Of a DNA stretch of 64,000 bases, positions 18,477-27,272 are shown piece by piece. The notes under the pieces were generated by a model. It did no database searches, was not told the origin of the DNA, and saw only the letters and a list, made by a program, of their open reading frames with translations. Each line of letters starts with the position of its first letter. The first letter of the stretch is position 1. The stretch lies in NCBI RefSeq assembly GCF_902506505.1, contig NZ_LR733406.1:992001-1056000 (forward strand). Reading direction: 5' to 3'. Position numbers and translations under genes: made by a program. This DNA comes from Pseudomonas sp. 8AS. Its GTDB lineage: Bacteria; Pseudomonadota; Gammaproteobacteria; Pseudomonadales; Pseudomonadaceae.

Positions 18477-18506
18477 GGCGCTCCTTTTCCTCAGTTTGGA
18501 ATCCGC

Positions 18507-19139
18507 ATGCCGCGTCCTCCTCGTCCCAACGCCCCGCCGCGCCCCGCCGGCAAACCGGCCCCGCGGCGGCAGGCCAAGGCGCCGCCGGCCGCGCCGCGGC
18601 TGCTGATGCTGAACAAACCGTTCGACGTGCTGACCCAGTTCAACGACGAGCAGGGCCGCGCCACCCTCAAGGATTTCGTCGCGGTGCCCGGCGTCTACCC
18701 GGCCGGGCGCCTGGACCGCGACAGCGAAGGCCTGTTGCTGCTGACCAACGATGGCCGCCTGCAGGCGCAGATCGCCGACCCCAAGCACAAGCTGGCCAAG
18801 ACCTACTGGGTGCAGGTGGAGGGCGAACCGAGCGAGGAACAGCTGCGCCAGCTGCGCGAGGGCCTGCAGCTCAACGACGGGCCGACCCTGCCGGCCGAGG
18901 CGCGCCGCCTGGCGGAGCCGCAGCTGTGGGAGCGCACTCCGCCGGTGCGCTTTCGCAAGAGCGTGCCGACCGCCTGGCTGGAACTGGTGATTCGCGAGGG
19001 GCGCAACCGCCAGGTGCGGCGCATGACGGCTGCCGTGGGCCTGCCGACCCTGCGCCTGGTGCGTGTGCGCATCGGCCCCTGGAGCCTGGAGGGGCTGGCG
19101 CCGGGGCAGTGGCGCGAACTGCCGCCCCGGCTGGACTGA
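18507..19139 (+). CDS. rluE: 23S rRNA pseudouridine synthase, RluE type
   Basis: The 210-residue protein has a basic, proline-rich N-terminal tail (residues 1-30) and then a RsuA/RluB/RluE-type catalytic domain: [13 protein letters not shown], the active-site motif [19 protein letters not shown] with the catalytic Asp, [13 protein letters not shown] and [23 protein letters not shown]. It lacks the S4 domain found in RsuA and RluB, which points to RluE (U2457 of 23S rRNA in E. coli). It converges on the globin gene with 22 bases between. Confidence 0.9.
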   Translation: MPRPPRPNAPPRPAGKPAPRRQAKAPPAAPRLLMLNKPFDVLTQFNDEQGRATLKDFVAVPGVYPAGRLDRDSEGLLLLTNDGRLQAQIADPKHKLAKTYWVQVEGEPSEEQLRQLREGLQLNDGPTLPAEARRLAEPQLWERTPPVRFRKSVPTAWLELVIREGRNRQVRRMTAAVGLPTLRLVRVRIGPWSLEGLAPGQWRELPPRLD

Positions 19140-19161
19140 GCGGTGGTGGGAAAGCCGCTGA

Positions 19162-19554
19162 TCAGTAGCCGGACTTGATCACGCCGATGCCCTTGTTCAG
19201 CACCTCGCGCCAGGCGCTGCGGATGCTTTCGCTGAACTGGCCGTCGTGGGCGGCGATGCTCATCAGCAGGGCGTCCAGCCACAGGTCGTAGAGTTCCGGG
19301 CGGATGTCCAGGCGGCCGCGCGCATGGCTTTCGCCGAGGGCGCGCAGCTTGGTGTCGGGCATGCCGCGGGCGTACATCACCAGATTGAGGATGCCCTGGC
19401 GCAGCAGCTGCTTCTGGGCCGGCATGTCGGTGTTGGTGAACTTGTCGCGCACCTGCGGCGAGCTGGCGAGGAAGTAGCGGTAGAAATCGTCGAAGAAGGT
19501 GGCGCTGGCGCAGCAACGTCCATAACTCTGCATGACCAGATCGGTGGCTTTCAT
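19162..19554 (-). CDS. Single-domain bacterial globin
   Basis: A protein of 130 residues beginning MKATDLVMQSYGRC. It has the globin pattern FFDDFYRYFLASSPQVRDKF (helices B-C region), the candidate proximal histidine in ALGESHARGRLDI, and YDLWLDALLMSI with a helix G tryptophan. It probably binds heme and handles oxygen or NO, or acts as a sensor. The frame is open upstream to 19710, but the ATG at 19554 gives the natural globin start and is preceded by AGGAG. It is 86 bases after a small DUF2788 gene on the same strand. Confidence 0.8.
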   Translation of the reverse strand: MKATDLVMQSYGRCCASATFFDDFYRYFLASSPQVRDKFTNTDMPAQKQLLRQGILNLVMYARGMPDTKLRALGESHARGRLDIRPELYDLWLDALLMSIAAHDGQFSESIRSAWREVLNKGIGVIKSGY

Positions 19555-19640
19555 TGAAACTCCTGAACAGCGAATAACGACGGCGCCGCAGCCGGGGCTG
19601 CGGTCAGCGCGTTCAATAGTGGGGTGCTGCGCGGGGCGGA

Positions 19641-19856
19641 CTACTCGATGCCCCGGGCCACCTCGATGATGTAGGTGATCACCGGCTTGGCGGCAAAGCC
19701 GAACAGGCACAGGCCGAGGCCGAGAAACAGCACGGCGGTACCCAGGCGGCCGGCCTTGGACTTCTTCGCCAGGTCCCAGATGATGAAGGCCATGAACACC
19801 ATCAGCCCGCCAACCAGGACGTACATCATCAGGGCTTCGAACTCTTCGGTTTCCAC
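19641..19856 (-). CDS. DUF2788 small membrane protein
   Basis: A 71-residue protein with two hydrophobic helices, MMYVLVGGLMVFMAFIIWDLAKKSKAG and TAVLFLGLGLCLFGFAAKPVITYII (given as two segments), joined by a basic loop. This is the DUF2788 pattern found in pseudomonads. Function unknown. It precedes the globin gene in the same direction. Confidence 0.8.
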   Translation of the reverse strand: METEEFEALMMYVLVGGLMVFMAFIIWDLAKKSKAGRLGTAVLFLGLGLCLFGFAAKPVITYIIEVARGIE

Positions 19857-19952
19857 GGCGACCTCTTCGGCAATAGCTGGGATAGACAGCGGGCGGCGAT
19901 TATACGCGCCTGCGGCCGAGCTGGCAGCAGACCTTGGTCGGCCCCGTGCGCG

Positions 19953-20432
19953 TCACTCGCGCAGGTGCTCGAGCGGCAGCTCGGTGCTGGCCAGTACCTG
20001 ATCGAGGACGAAGCTGGAGCGCACGCTGGTCACACCCTCGATGCGGGTCAGCTGGCCGAGGAGGAATTTCTGGTAGTGGTCCATGTCCGGCACCACCACC
20101 TTGAGCTGGTAGTCGGCGTCCATCCCGGTCACCAGGCTGCATTCGAGCACCTGCGGGCATTGGCGGATCACCGCCTGGAAGTGCTCGAAGCGCTCGGGGG
20201 TGTGCCGGTCCATGCCGATCAGGACGAAGGCGGTGAGGCTCAGACCGAGCTTCTTGCGATCGAGCAGGGCCACCTGGCGCACGATGTAGCCGTCGTCCTC
20301 CAGCTGCTTGACCCGCCGCGAACAGGGTGAGGGCGACAGGCCGATGCGCTCGGCCAGCTCCTGGTTGGAGATGCGCGCATCGCGCTGCAATTCGGCGAGG
20401 ATGCGCAGGTCGTAGCGGTCGAGCTTGTTCAT
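19953..20432 (-). CDS. Lrp/AsnC-family transcriptional regulator
   Basis: A 159-residue regulator with an N-terminal winged helix-turn-helix (LDRYDLRILAELQRDARISNQELAERIGLS) and a C-terminal RAM/AsnC ligand domain containing ECSLVTGMDADYQLKVVVPD. Lrp-type proteins form octamers and sense amino acids. No amino acid enzyme or transporter is adjacent, so its target is not visible here. The AT-rich region upstream carries two TTGC/GCAA palindromes that may be its own operators. Confidence 0.93.
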   Translation of the reverse strand: MNKLDRYDLRILAELQRDARISNQELAERIGLSPSPCSRRVKQLEDDGYIVRQVALLDRKKLGLSLTAFVLIGMDRHTPERFEHFQAVIRQCPQVLECSLVTGMDADYQLKVVVPDMDHYQKFLLGQLTRIEGVTSVRSSFVLDQVLASTELPLEHLRE

Positions 20433-20486
20433 TCCAGGGCTTCCTTGTTGTCAGATTGCGCTTATCACTCTATCAATGAGTAAAAA

Positions 20487-20513
20487 TTGCGCAAGTAATG
20501 CTTTGCTGAGCAA
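20487..20513. promoter_or_regulatory. Paired TTGC...GCAA palindromes upstream of the Lrp gene
   Basis: TTGCGCAA (20487-20494) and TTGCTGAGCAA (20503-20513) lie 55-81 bases upstream of the Lrp-type gene in a distinctly AT-rich stretch (about 20455-20530). A third partial GCAATATTAGCAA overlaps the second. Spacing of about 17 bases between centres suits binding of a multimeric regulator. Autoregulation is inference. Confidence 0.45.
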
Positions 20514-20705
20514 TATTAGCAATCCTTGGTCGCGCCCTGGCGGTTAAGCTTCTCCCCAGTTTCATGGCCCGGACGTTGATGTCCACCCGCGGCGCCCAAT
20601 CAGGTGCCGCGGCGCCGGCGGTCCTACCGGATCGCGCAGGCTCCCGGGTCCGCACCGCCCAACCAGGCGGGCGAGGAAAGCAGCGCCACGAACGCTAGTG
20701 CCGGA
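20514..20705. other. Gene-free stretch before a strong terminator
   Basis: Between the Lrp gene (starting at 20432) and the cation transporter (ending at 20781) lie 348 bases without a credible protein gene. The left part holds the Lrp promoter; the right end holds a strong two-way terminator. The middle is GC-rich with a dyad CCGCGGC...GCCGCGG near 20586-20611. It could encode a small RNA on the plus strand, but no known family was recognised. Confidence 0.35.
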
Positions 20706-20744
20706 CAAGAAAAAGGGGAGGCCACGGGCCTCCCCTTTTTCTTG
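20706..20744. terminator. Strong bidirectional terminator
   Basis: Perfect 18-base arms (CAAGAAAAAGGGGAGGCC and its complement) flank a 3-base loop. The GC-rich core is framed by A-runs on one side and T-runs on the other, so it terminates in both directions. On the minus strand it ends the lipoprotein-DinB-cation efflux operon. On the plus strand there is no protein gene for it to end. Confidence 0.9.
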
Positions 20745-20780
20745 CCTGCAATTTGCCGGCGCAGGTCGCTGGGCGCGGCG

Positions 20781-21665
20781 TCAGCGCCTGACCACATCCA
20801 GCGGGTCGGCGTGCACCAGCACCTCGGCCTGGGCGAACTCGCCGCGAATGGCGTTTTCCACCTGCTCGCACAGTTCATGGGCCTGCTGCAGGCTGAGTTC
20901 GCCGGGAATCTCCACGTGCAGCTGGACGAACCAGTGCATGCCGGAGCGGCGGGTGCGCAGGTCGTGGGCGCCGACCACACCGTCCACGCCGCAGGCGAGC
21001 AGGAGCATGCGCTGGCTGAGTTCGGCGGCCAGTTCCTGATCCATCAGCACGGCGCAGGCCTCGCGGGCGATGCCCACGGCGCTCCACAGGATGAAGAAGG
21101 CGATGGCGATGCCGAACAGCGCGTCCACCTGGGGCCAGCCGAAGCTGGCCAGCACCAGGGCCAGCAGGATGCTGCCGTTGAGCAGCAGGTCCGAGCGGTA
21201 GTGCAGGGAGTCGGCACGGATCGCCGTGGAGCCGGTGATCCGCACCACGCGGTGCTGGAAGGCCAGCAGGGCGCCGGTCAGCAGCAGCGAGACGAGCATC
21301 ACCAGCACGCCGAGGGTGGGGGTGCTCAGTGGCTGCGGGTTGAGGAAGCGCTCGACCCCGTGCACCCCGACCAGCCCCGCGCTGAGGCCGATGAACAGCG
21401 CCTGGCCGAGCCCGGCCAGGGCCTCGGCCTTGCCGTGGCCGTAGCGGTGGTCGGCATCCGCCGGGCGCAGGGCATAGTTCACCGCGATCAGGTTGAGCAG
21501 CGAGGCGGCGCCGTCCAACAGCGAGTCGGTCAGGCCGGCGAGCAGGCTGACCGAGCCGCTCAGCCACCAGGCGACAGCCTTGGCCAGGGCCAGGATCAGG
21601 GCCACCGCCAGCGCGGTGCCGGTGGCCAGGCGCAGCAGGCGGGCGTGTTGCGGGTCAATTCTCAT
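20781..21665 (-). CDS. Cation diffusion facilitator (FieF/YiiP-like)
   Basis: A 294-residue CDF exporter with about six membrane helices and a C-terminal cytoplasmic metal-binding domain. Transport-site residues match the YiiP pattern: DSLLD in helix II and HYRSD in helix V. It probably removes Zn2+ or Fe2+ by proton antiport. Its ATG overlaps the DinB gene stop (ATGA). The frame runs further upstream, but that part is a shadow of the DinB and lipoprotein genes. Terminator directly downstream. Confidence 0.92.
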   Translation of the reverse strand: MRIDPQHARLLRLATGTALAVALILALAKAVAWWLSGSVSLLAGLTDSLLDGAASLLNLIAVNYALRPADADHRYGHGKAEALAGLGQALFIGLSAGLVGVHGVERFLNPQPLSTPTLGVLVMLVSLLLTGALLAFQHRVVRITGSTAIRADSLHYRSDLLLNGSILLALVLASFGWPQVDALFGIAIAFFILWSAVGIAREACAVLMDQELAAELSQRMLLLACGVDGVVGAHDLRTRRSGMHWFVQLHVEIPGELSLQQAHELCEQVENAIRGEFAQAEVLVHADPLDVVRR

Positions 21666-22168
21666 GGCAGCTCGGGCAGGGCGTAGAGGTAGTCCAGCAC
21701 GGGGGCCGGCTGGCCCATGGCGGTCAGCGCGGCACTGATCTGCCCGCGGTGGTGGGTGCCGTGGTTGACCAGGTGTGGGACGATTTCCGCCAGCGGGCGC
21801 AGCTGCTGCTCGCCGGCCAGGTTGCGGTAGGCGATCGGCGCCAGCAGGTCGGCGTCTTCCAGGTCTTGGAGCAGGTCGCGCCAGGCGGCGACGCCGATCT
21901 CCAGGTAGTTCTCCAGGGCGCCGAGTTCGCTGGCCACTTCGACATCCAGACGGTCGAACGGATGCACCTCGAAGCGGGCACGGGCCAGCCACAGGCGGTC
22001 GGCCACCGCCAGGTGGTTGAGGGTGCCGTGGATGCTGCCGAAGAACAGCCCGCAGGGCGCGCGGTACTGCTCCTCGCTGAGGCTCGCCAACTGTCCGCAG
22101 AGGCGGGCGTAGGCCCAGCCGTGGTAGGCCAGCAGGCGCTGCAGGTGATTGGTGAGTACCTTGTGCAT
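21662..22168 (-). CDS. DinB-family protein
   Basis: The 168-residue protein has the four-helix DinB/YfiT fold signature, with metal-ligand histidines in GSIHGTLNHLAVADRLWL and HLVNHGTHHRGQISAAL. Members are metal-dependent hydrolases or thiol transferases. The physiological activity of this subgroup (DUF664-like) is not known. It is the middle gene of a coupled trio: its start overlaps the lipoprotein stop (TGATG) and its stop overlaps the start of the cation exporter. Confidence 0.88.
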   Translation of the reverse strand: MHKVLTNHLQRLLAYHGWAYARLCGQLASLSEEQYRAPCGLFFGSIHGTLNHLAVADRLWLARARFEVHPFDRLDVEVASELGALENYLEIGVAAWRDLLQDLEDADLLAPIAYRNLAGEQQLRPLAEIVPHLVNHGTHHRGQISAALTAMGQPAPVLDYLYALPELP

Positions 22169-22590
22169 CAGGCCTCCGGGCGCAGGCCGTAGGCGGCCAG
22201 TTGCGCGCTGCTGCCACTGTGCTGGATCAGGCGCGGATCGTCGAGGGGCAGCTGCTGGCCGGTTTCGCGCAGGATGATGGCCTTGAGCTTGAGCGGGTCG
22301 ACCTGGCCGTCGGCGCCGATGGCGTCCTGCAGCTGCTCGGGGGCCACCGAGTACTGGTCGTTGGGCAGGTAGATGGCGCCGGTGGCGAAGTCGATGCCGA
22401 AGGCGATCAGCCCCGGGATCACGTAGAACAGGATGCCGACGGCGTTGAGGCCGGCCACCAGCGGGTCGATGCGGCCTTCGATCTGGCCGCGCCGATCGGG
22501 AAAGAAAATGCTGCCACAGGCGGTCAGCTGGCTGAACAGGCTGGCGAGCAGAACGCCACCGATGACACGGGAACTCAAGCGCATACGCAC
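22168..22590 (-). CDS. Lipoprotein of unknown function
   Basis: The 140-residue product carries a lipoprotein signal (MRMRLSSRVIGGVLLASLFSQLTAC with lipobox LTAC, Cys25). After it comes a hydrophobic segment GILFYVIPGLIAFGIDFATGAIYLP and an acidic C-terminal half. Homologues in pseudomonads are often mislabelled as polynucleotide phosphorylase, and nothing here supports that. Glycine after Cys25 suggests outer-membrane sorting. First gene of the lipoprotein-DinB-CDF operon. Confidence 0.75.
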   Translation of the reverse strand: MRMRLSSRVIGGVLLASLFSQLTACGSIFFPDRRGQIEGRIDPLVAGLNAVGILFYVIPGLIAFGIDFATGAIYLPNDQYSVAPEQLQDAIGADGQVDPLKLKAIILRETGQQLPLDDPRLIQHSGSSAQLAAYGLRPEA

Positions 22591-22691
22591 CTCCAGAAAA
22601 ATCAGCCGGCACTATACCAAGCCCGCCATTGCAGTTGGATGGCCCATTGCAGACCACGCCCGGCAGCGTCCGGTTCAGTGGCCGGCTCCTC

Positions 22692-22697
22692 TATAAT
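22692..22697 (+). promoter_or_regulatory. Probable -10 box of hrpB
   Basis: A consensus TATAAT followed by CGCC lies 25 bases before the hrpB ATG, so the leader would be short. No clear -35 is seen at the proper distance. Confidence 0.5.
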
Positions 22698-22721
22698 CGC
22701 CGCCTTGTTCGCGGAGCCGCC

Positions 22722-25241
22722 ATGACCCCCTTACCTATCGATGCCGTACTGCCGGCCCTGCGCGCCGCCCTGGGCGAACGCCACGAGGCCGTGCTGGAGG
22801 CGCCGCCGGGCGCCGGCAAGACCACCCGCGTGCCGCTGGCCCTGCTCGCCGAGCCCTGGCTGGCCGGACAGCGCATCCTCATGCTCGAACCGCGCCGCCT
22901 GGCCGCCCGCGCTGCCGCCGAGCGCCTGGCCAGCGAGCTGGGCGAGCCGGTCGGCGAAACGGTCGGCTACCGCATCCGCCTGGAGAGCAAGGTCGGCCCG
23001 CGCACGCGTATCGAGGTGGTCACCGAGGGCATCCTCGCCCGCCGCCTGCAGGACGACCCGGCGCTGGAGGGTGTCGGCCTGGTGATCTTCGACGAGTTCC
23101 ACGAGCGCAGCCTGGACGCCGACCTGGCCCTGGCCCTGTGCCTCAACGGCCGCGAGCTGCTGCGCGACGAGCCGCCGCTGAAGGTGCTGCTGATGTCGGC
23201 GACCCTGGAGGGCGAGCGCCTGTCGCGCCTGCTCGGCGATGCGCCGGTGGTGTCCAGCGAGGGGCGCATGCATCCGGTGGATATCCGCTGGGGCAGCCCG
23301 TTCCAGCCCGGCGAATGGCTGGAGCCGCGGGTGGTGCAGACGGTGCTGCAGGCCCTGGCCATTGAGCCGGGCAGTTTGCTGCTGTTCCTTCCCGGCCAGG
23401 CCGAGATCCGCCGGGTGCATGAGCAGCTGGCCGAGGCCCTGGGCGGGCGCGACGAGATCCTGCTCTGCCCGCTGCACGGCGAGCTGGATCTGGCGGCCCA
23501 GCGCGCGGCCATCGAGCCGGCGCCGGCCGGCAAGCGCAAGGTGGTGCTGGCGACCAATATCGCCGAGACCAGCCTGACCATCGACGGCGTGCGGGTGGTG
23601 GTCGACGCCGGCCTGGCGCGGGTACCGCGCTTCGACCCGGCCAGCGGCATGACCCGCCTGGACACCCAGCGCATCTCCCGCGCCAGCGCCACCCAGCGCG
23701 CCGGCCGCGCCGGGCGCCTGGAACCGGGGGTGTGCTATCGCCTGTGGTCGCAGGCCCAGCACGAGCAGCTGGCCGCTTACGGCACGGCGGAAATCCTCGC
23801 GGCCGACCTGGCCGGGCTGGCCCTGCAGCTGGCACGCTGGGGCGTGACGCCTGCCGAGCTGGCCTGGCTCGATGCGCCGCCGGCCGCGCCCTTCGCCCAG
23901 GCCCGCGACCTGCTGACGCGCCTCGGCGCCCTGGATGAACGCGGCGTGCTCACCGCCCACGGCCAGGCCATGGCCGAGTTGCCGGCGCACCCGCGCATCG
24001 CCCATCTGCTGCTGCGCGGCCAGGCCCTGGGCCTCGACAATCTGGCTTGCGACCTGGCTGCGCTGCTTGGCGAGCGCGACATCCTGCGCGGCGCCGGCGC
24101 CGACCTGCACAGCCGCATCGCCCTGCTCAGTGGCGCCGACAAGGCCTCGCGCGGCAGCCAGGGCGGCGTGCAGCGCGCGCGCCAGCTGGCCCGCCAGTTC
24201 CGCTCTTATCTGAAAGGCCCGCGCAATGAGGCGGTGGCCGATCCCGAGCATCCGCGCTGGCTCGGCTGCCTGCTGGCCTTCGCCTACCCGGACCGGGTCG
24301 CCCGCCAGCGCCGCGCCGGGGGCGGCGACTACCGCCTGGCCAACGGCCGCGCCGCCCAGTTCGGCGAGCCGGATGCGCTGATGAAACACGAATGGCTGGT
24401 GATCGCCGACCTCGGCAGTCGCCAGGGCCAGCGCGAGGAGCGCATCTACCTGGCGGCCGATCTCGATCCGGCGCTGTTCGACGGGGTGCTGGCCGAGCAG
24501 GTCAGCAGCCGCGAGGAGCTGGAGTGGGACGAGCGCGAGGGCGTGCTGCGTGCCGAGCGCCAGCGCAAGGTCGGCGAGCTGGTGCTCAGCCGCGAGCCGC
24601 TGAAAGAGCTTGATGAGGCGGCGCGCGCCCGTGCCCTGCTCGGCCTGGTGCGGCGCAAGGGCCTGGAACTGCTGCCCTGGACTCCCGAACTGCGCCAGTG
24701 GCAGGCGCGGGTGGCGCTGCTGCGGCGCCTCGACCTGGCCGAGAAGCCGGCCAGCGACTGGCCGGATGTCAGCGATGCCGCCCTGCTGGCGACGCTGGAG
24801 GATTGGCTCTTGCCCTATTTGGGTAAGGTCAGCCGGCTCAGCCACTTCGCCGGCCTGGACCTGCCCGGCATCCTCGCCGGCCTGCTGCCCTGGCCGCTGC
24901 CGCAGCGCCTGGACGAGCTGGCGCCGCGCAGCCTGACGGTGCCGTCCGGCTCGCGCATCGCCATCGACTACGCCGAGGAACCGCCGGTGCTGGCGGTGCG
25001 CCTGCAGGAGCTGTTCGGCCTGGCCGCCACCCCGCGCATCGGCGGCGGGCGCCTGGGGCTCAAGCTGCACCTGCTGTCGCCGGCGCGCCGCCCGGTGCAG
25101 GTGACCCAGGATCTGGCCAGTTTCTGGGCCAATACCTACGGCGAGGTGAAGAAGGATCTCAAGGGTCGCTACCCCAAGCACTACTGGCCGGACGACCCGC
25201 TGATCGCCGAGCCGACGGCGCGGGCCAAGCCGCGCAAGTGA
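22722..25241 (+). CDS. hrpB: ATP-dependent helicase HrpB
   Basis: An 839-residue DEAH-type RNA helicase. Motif I is APPGAGKTTRVPLALL, motif II DEFHERSLDADLAL (DEFH), motif III MSATL, motif V TNIAETSLTIDGV and motif VI QRAGRAGR. A ratchet/HA2-like region and the HrpB C-terminal domain follow. HrpB helicases are widespread in proteobacteria; roles in mRNA processing or envelope function are proposed, but substrates are poorly known. The ATG at 22722 follows GGAG; an earlier in-frame start at 22629 lies upstream of the -10 box and is rejected. Confidence 0.96.
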   Translation: MTPLPIDAVLPALRAALGERHEAVLEAPPGAGKTTRVPLALLAEPWLAGQRILMLEPRRLAARAAAERLASELGEPVGETVGYRIRLESKVGPRTRIEVVTEGILARRLQDDPALEGVGLVIFDEFHERSLDADLALALCLNGRELLRDEPPLKVLLMSATLEGERLSRLLGDAPVVSSEGRMHPVDIRWGSPFQPGEWLEPRVVQTVLQALAIEPGSLLLFLPGQAEIRRVHEQLAEALGGRDEILLCPLHGELDLAAQRAAIEPAPAGKRKVVLATNIAETSLTIDGVRVVVDAGLARVPRFDPASGMTRLDTQRISRASATQRAGRAGRLEPGVCYRLWSQAQHEQLAAYGTAEILAADLAGLALQLARWGVTPAELAWLDAPPAAPFAQARDLLTRLGALDERGVLTAHGQAMAELPAHPRIAHLLLRGQALGLDNLACDLAALLGERDILRGAGADLHSRIALLSGADKASRGSQGGVQRARQLARQFRSYLKGPRNEAVADPEHPRWLGCLLAFAYPDRVARQRRAGGGDYRLANGRAAQFGEPDALMKHEWLVIADLGSRQGQREERIYLAADLDPALFDGVLAEQVSSREELEWDEREGVLRAERQRKVGELVLSREPLKELDEAARARALLGLVRRKGLELLPWTPELRQWQARVALLRRLDLAEKPASDWPDVSDAALLATLEDWLLPYLGKVSRLSHFAGLDLPGILAGLLPWPLPQRLDELAPRSLTVPSGSRIAIDYAEEPPVLAVRLQELFGLAATPRIGGGRLGLKLHLLSPARRPVQVTQDLASFWANTYGEVKKDLKGRYPKHYWPDDPLIAEPTARAKPRK

Positions 25242-25244
25242 TGG

Positions 25245-25985
25245 CTACTGCAGGTCGAGGTCGGCGCCGCTGGCCTGCAGTTCCTCGTAGGCGCGGTCCA
25301 GGCTCTCCAGCAGTTCGGCGCTGCCGGGGCTGTGGCGCGAGGCGATCAGGCGCAGCTTCAGGTGCTGCAGCACGGTGAAGGGCAGCGGTTCGATGCCCAG
25401 CTCCTTGCGCGCCTGCTCCACCGGGCTCTGGTAGTCGATGAGGAAGTCGCCGCGCTTGCGCAGGAGCATTTCCAGGGCGGCCGAGTGGGTGCTGGTGCGG
25501 TGGGTGAGCAGGCCCAGGGCCGGGTCGCCGAGCATGTCGTTGACCTGCTTCCAGTAGCTGTAGCCGCTGATCAGGATGATCCCGCGCCCGGCCAGGTCGC
25601 GGGGGATCTGCGGCGGCGGGGTGTCCGGGCGGTAGTACAGGGCCAGGTTGATCTCGCCGAAGTGATTGCGCGCCTCCAGGGTGTGGCCGGCCAGTTCGGC
25701 CTTGCCGCCGGCCCCCGGCCACAGCTGCACGCTGCCGTCCTGCAGGCCGGCATAGACGCGGGCGCCCGGTAGCGAGCGGTAGACGCCGCGGTAGCCGGCA
25801 TGGCGCAGCAGGCGTTCGGTCAGGGCCAGCACGCTGCCGCGCGGCTGGCCGTCGCGGCCGGTCCAGGAATAGGGAGGAAATTCGTAATAGCCGACGGTAA
25901 CCGGGCGCAGGGTTTCGCCGGTTTGTGCCTGCGCGAAGGCGCAGCAGAGGAAGCTCAGCAGAACAACTAAAAGCGATCTTGGCAT
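25245..25985 (-). CDS. Periplasmic solute-binding protein (SBP_bac_3 type)
   Basis: A 246-residue secreted protein. The signal peptide MPRSLLVVLLSFLCCAFAQAQ is followed by the family-3 binding fold, including VTVGYYEFPPYSW and LALTERLLRHAGYRG. No permease or ATPase gene is near, so it may be an orphan receptor or serve a remote transporter. Ligand is probably a polar amino acid or small organic compound. It ends 3 bases from the hrpB stop on the opposite strand, a very tight convergence. Confidence 0.85.
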   Translation of the reverse strand: MPRSLLVVLLSFLCCAFAQAQTGETLRPVTVGYYEFPPYSWTGRDGQPRGSVLALTERLLRHAGYRGVYRSLPGARVYAGLQDGSVQLWPGAGGKAELAGHTLEARNHFGEINLALYYRPDTPPPQIPRDLAGRGIILISGYSYWKQVNDMLGDPALGLLTHRTSTHSAALEMLLRKRGDFLIDYQSPVEQARKELGIEPLPFTVLQHLKLRLIASRHSPGSAELLESLDRAYEELQASGADLDLQ

Positions 25986-26088
25986 TGTCTATTTCGCGGC
26001 TCTGCGGCCGTCTTGTTGTTATTGCGATGACGATTCGCCCTGAGCATGGAGGCCGCCACGGGCTTTGTCCAGTCGTCGGGGTGACCGG

Positions 26089-27162
26089 TCAGTCGAGCGG
26101 CAACAGCAGGCGGGCGCTGAGCGGTAGATGGTCGGAAATGCCGCGGGTATCGGCATCCCGTACCCGCGCGTCGAGGCGTACCAGGCGCGGGCTGTGCAGC
26201 AGGTAGTCGACCGTGCGGTCGGCCGTGCGCAGCTCGGGGTCGTTGGGGTGCTGAGTGTACCAGGCCGGCTGGCTGGTCTCGCTCGGGCTCGGGATGCTCG
26301 GGTAGCGCGCCAGCAGCGGCGCCAGCTCGCTGGGTTGCTGGTAGTGCCGGCGCTGGCGGGGTGCCAGGTGCTGGTACTGGCCGGGCGGCAGCAGGTTCAG
26401 GTCGCCGCCGAGCAGCCAGGGCGTGCGCTGGCTTTCCAGCTGGTCGAGCAGGCTGCCGGTCATCGCCACCTGGCGCGCCGCGTCGTCGCCGCTGGCGCTG
26501 GGTTCGGCCAGCTGGGTGTTGATCAGCACCAGTTCCTGGCCGTTGGCCAGCGGCAGGTAGCTGGCGAGCAGGGCGTGCTGCGGCTGGAACTGGCGGCTCA
26601 GCGGGTTGCCGCGCAGGCGGGGCAGCTGCAGGCGTTCGGCGCGGGCGATGCGCACGCGGCTGAGGGTGGCCAGCCGCATGCCGACGCTGCCCATGATCTG
26701 CGGGTGCGGCACGAACGCCGCCTGCCAGTAGAGGGCCGCGGCGCTGCATGGATAGAGGTCGTTGAGGCGTTCGCGCAGCAGCTGCAGCTGGTTCTGGTAG
26801 TCGCTGGCGCGGGCGCCGTCGTGCAGTTCCTGCAGCAGCACCAGGTCGGGCTGTTCGTCACGGATCACCCGCGCCACTTCGTCGAGGTTGTAGGCCAGGT
26901 CGGTGGCGCTCGGGCGCAGGTCGCGGCCGCCGGCCTGGTCGTGCCAGAACACGTAGCGCTTGCCGGCCAGGTACTGCACGTTCCAGGTCATCACCTTGAG
27001 CGCCTGGCCGGGTTGCAGCAGCGGGGTGCCGGCCGGGCAGGCGAGCTGCGCCGGCTCGCGGGCGGCGGGGTGCCAGGTCAGGCTGTAGACCAGCGCCGCG
27101 AGGACGCTGGCGCAGCTCAGCAGGCCGAGCAGGAATAAGCGCAGGGGGCGGGGCAGGGTCAT
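26089..27162 (-). CDS. Endonuclease/exonuclease/phosphatase-fold protein
   Basis: A 357-residue protein with an N-terminal membrane anchor (LRLFLLGLLSCASVLAALVYSL) and an EEP domain. The domain shows VMTWNVQYL, DLVLLQELHDG with the catalytic Glu, INTQLAEP, LLGGDLNLLPP, and a C-terminal RTVDYLLHSP...GISDHLPLSARL with the final SDH motif. It likely acts in the periplasm as a phosphodiesterase or sphingomyelinase-like enzyme. The ATG at 27162 is chosen because it begins the anchor; an open frame continues upstream. Confidence 0.88.
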   Translation of the reverse strand: MTLPRPLRLFLLGLLSCASVLAALVYSLTWHPAAREPAQLACPAGTPLLQPGQALKVMTWNVQYLAGKRYVFWHDQAGGRDLRPSATDLAYNLDEVARVIRDEQPDLVLLQELHDGARASDYQNQLQLLRERLNDLYPCSAAALYWQAAFVPHPQIMGSVGMRLATLSRVRIARAERLQLPRLRGNPLSRQFQPQHALLASYLPLANGQELVLINTQLAEPSASGDDAARQVAMTGSLLDQLESQRTPWLLGGDLNLLPPGQYQHLAPRQRRHYQQPSELAPLLARYPSIPSPSETSQPAWYTQHPNDPELRTADRTVDYLLHSPRLVRLDARVRDADTRGISDHLPLSARLLLPLD

Positions 27163-27272
27163 CGGCCGGGCTGGACTATGCTGAAAGTGCCCGAGCATAC
27201 CCGAGAAGCGCCGCCCGGGCATGCCCGCAGCCACTTGCACCGCGGCATTCGCAGCCACCGAGGAGTGCGCCA

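Noticed and set aside
20660..20705. GAGGAAAG-containing segment resembling conserved RNase P or SRP RNA cores
   Set aside because: Only a short stretch is similar; the flanking conserved helices of either RNA are not present.
25245..25985. Binding protein gene as part of an ABC importer
   Set aside because: No permease or ATPase gene is adjacent on either strand.
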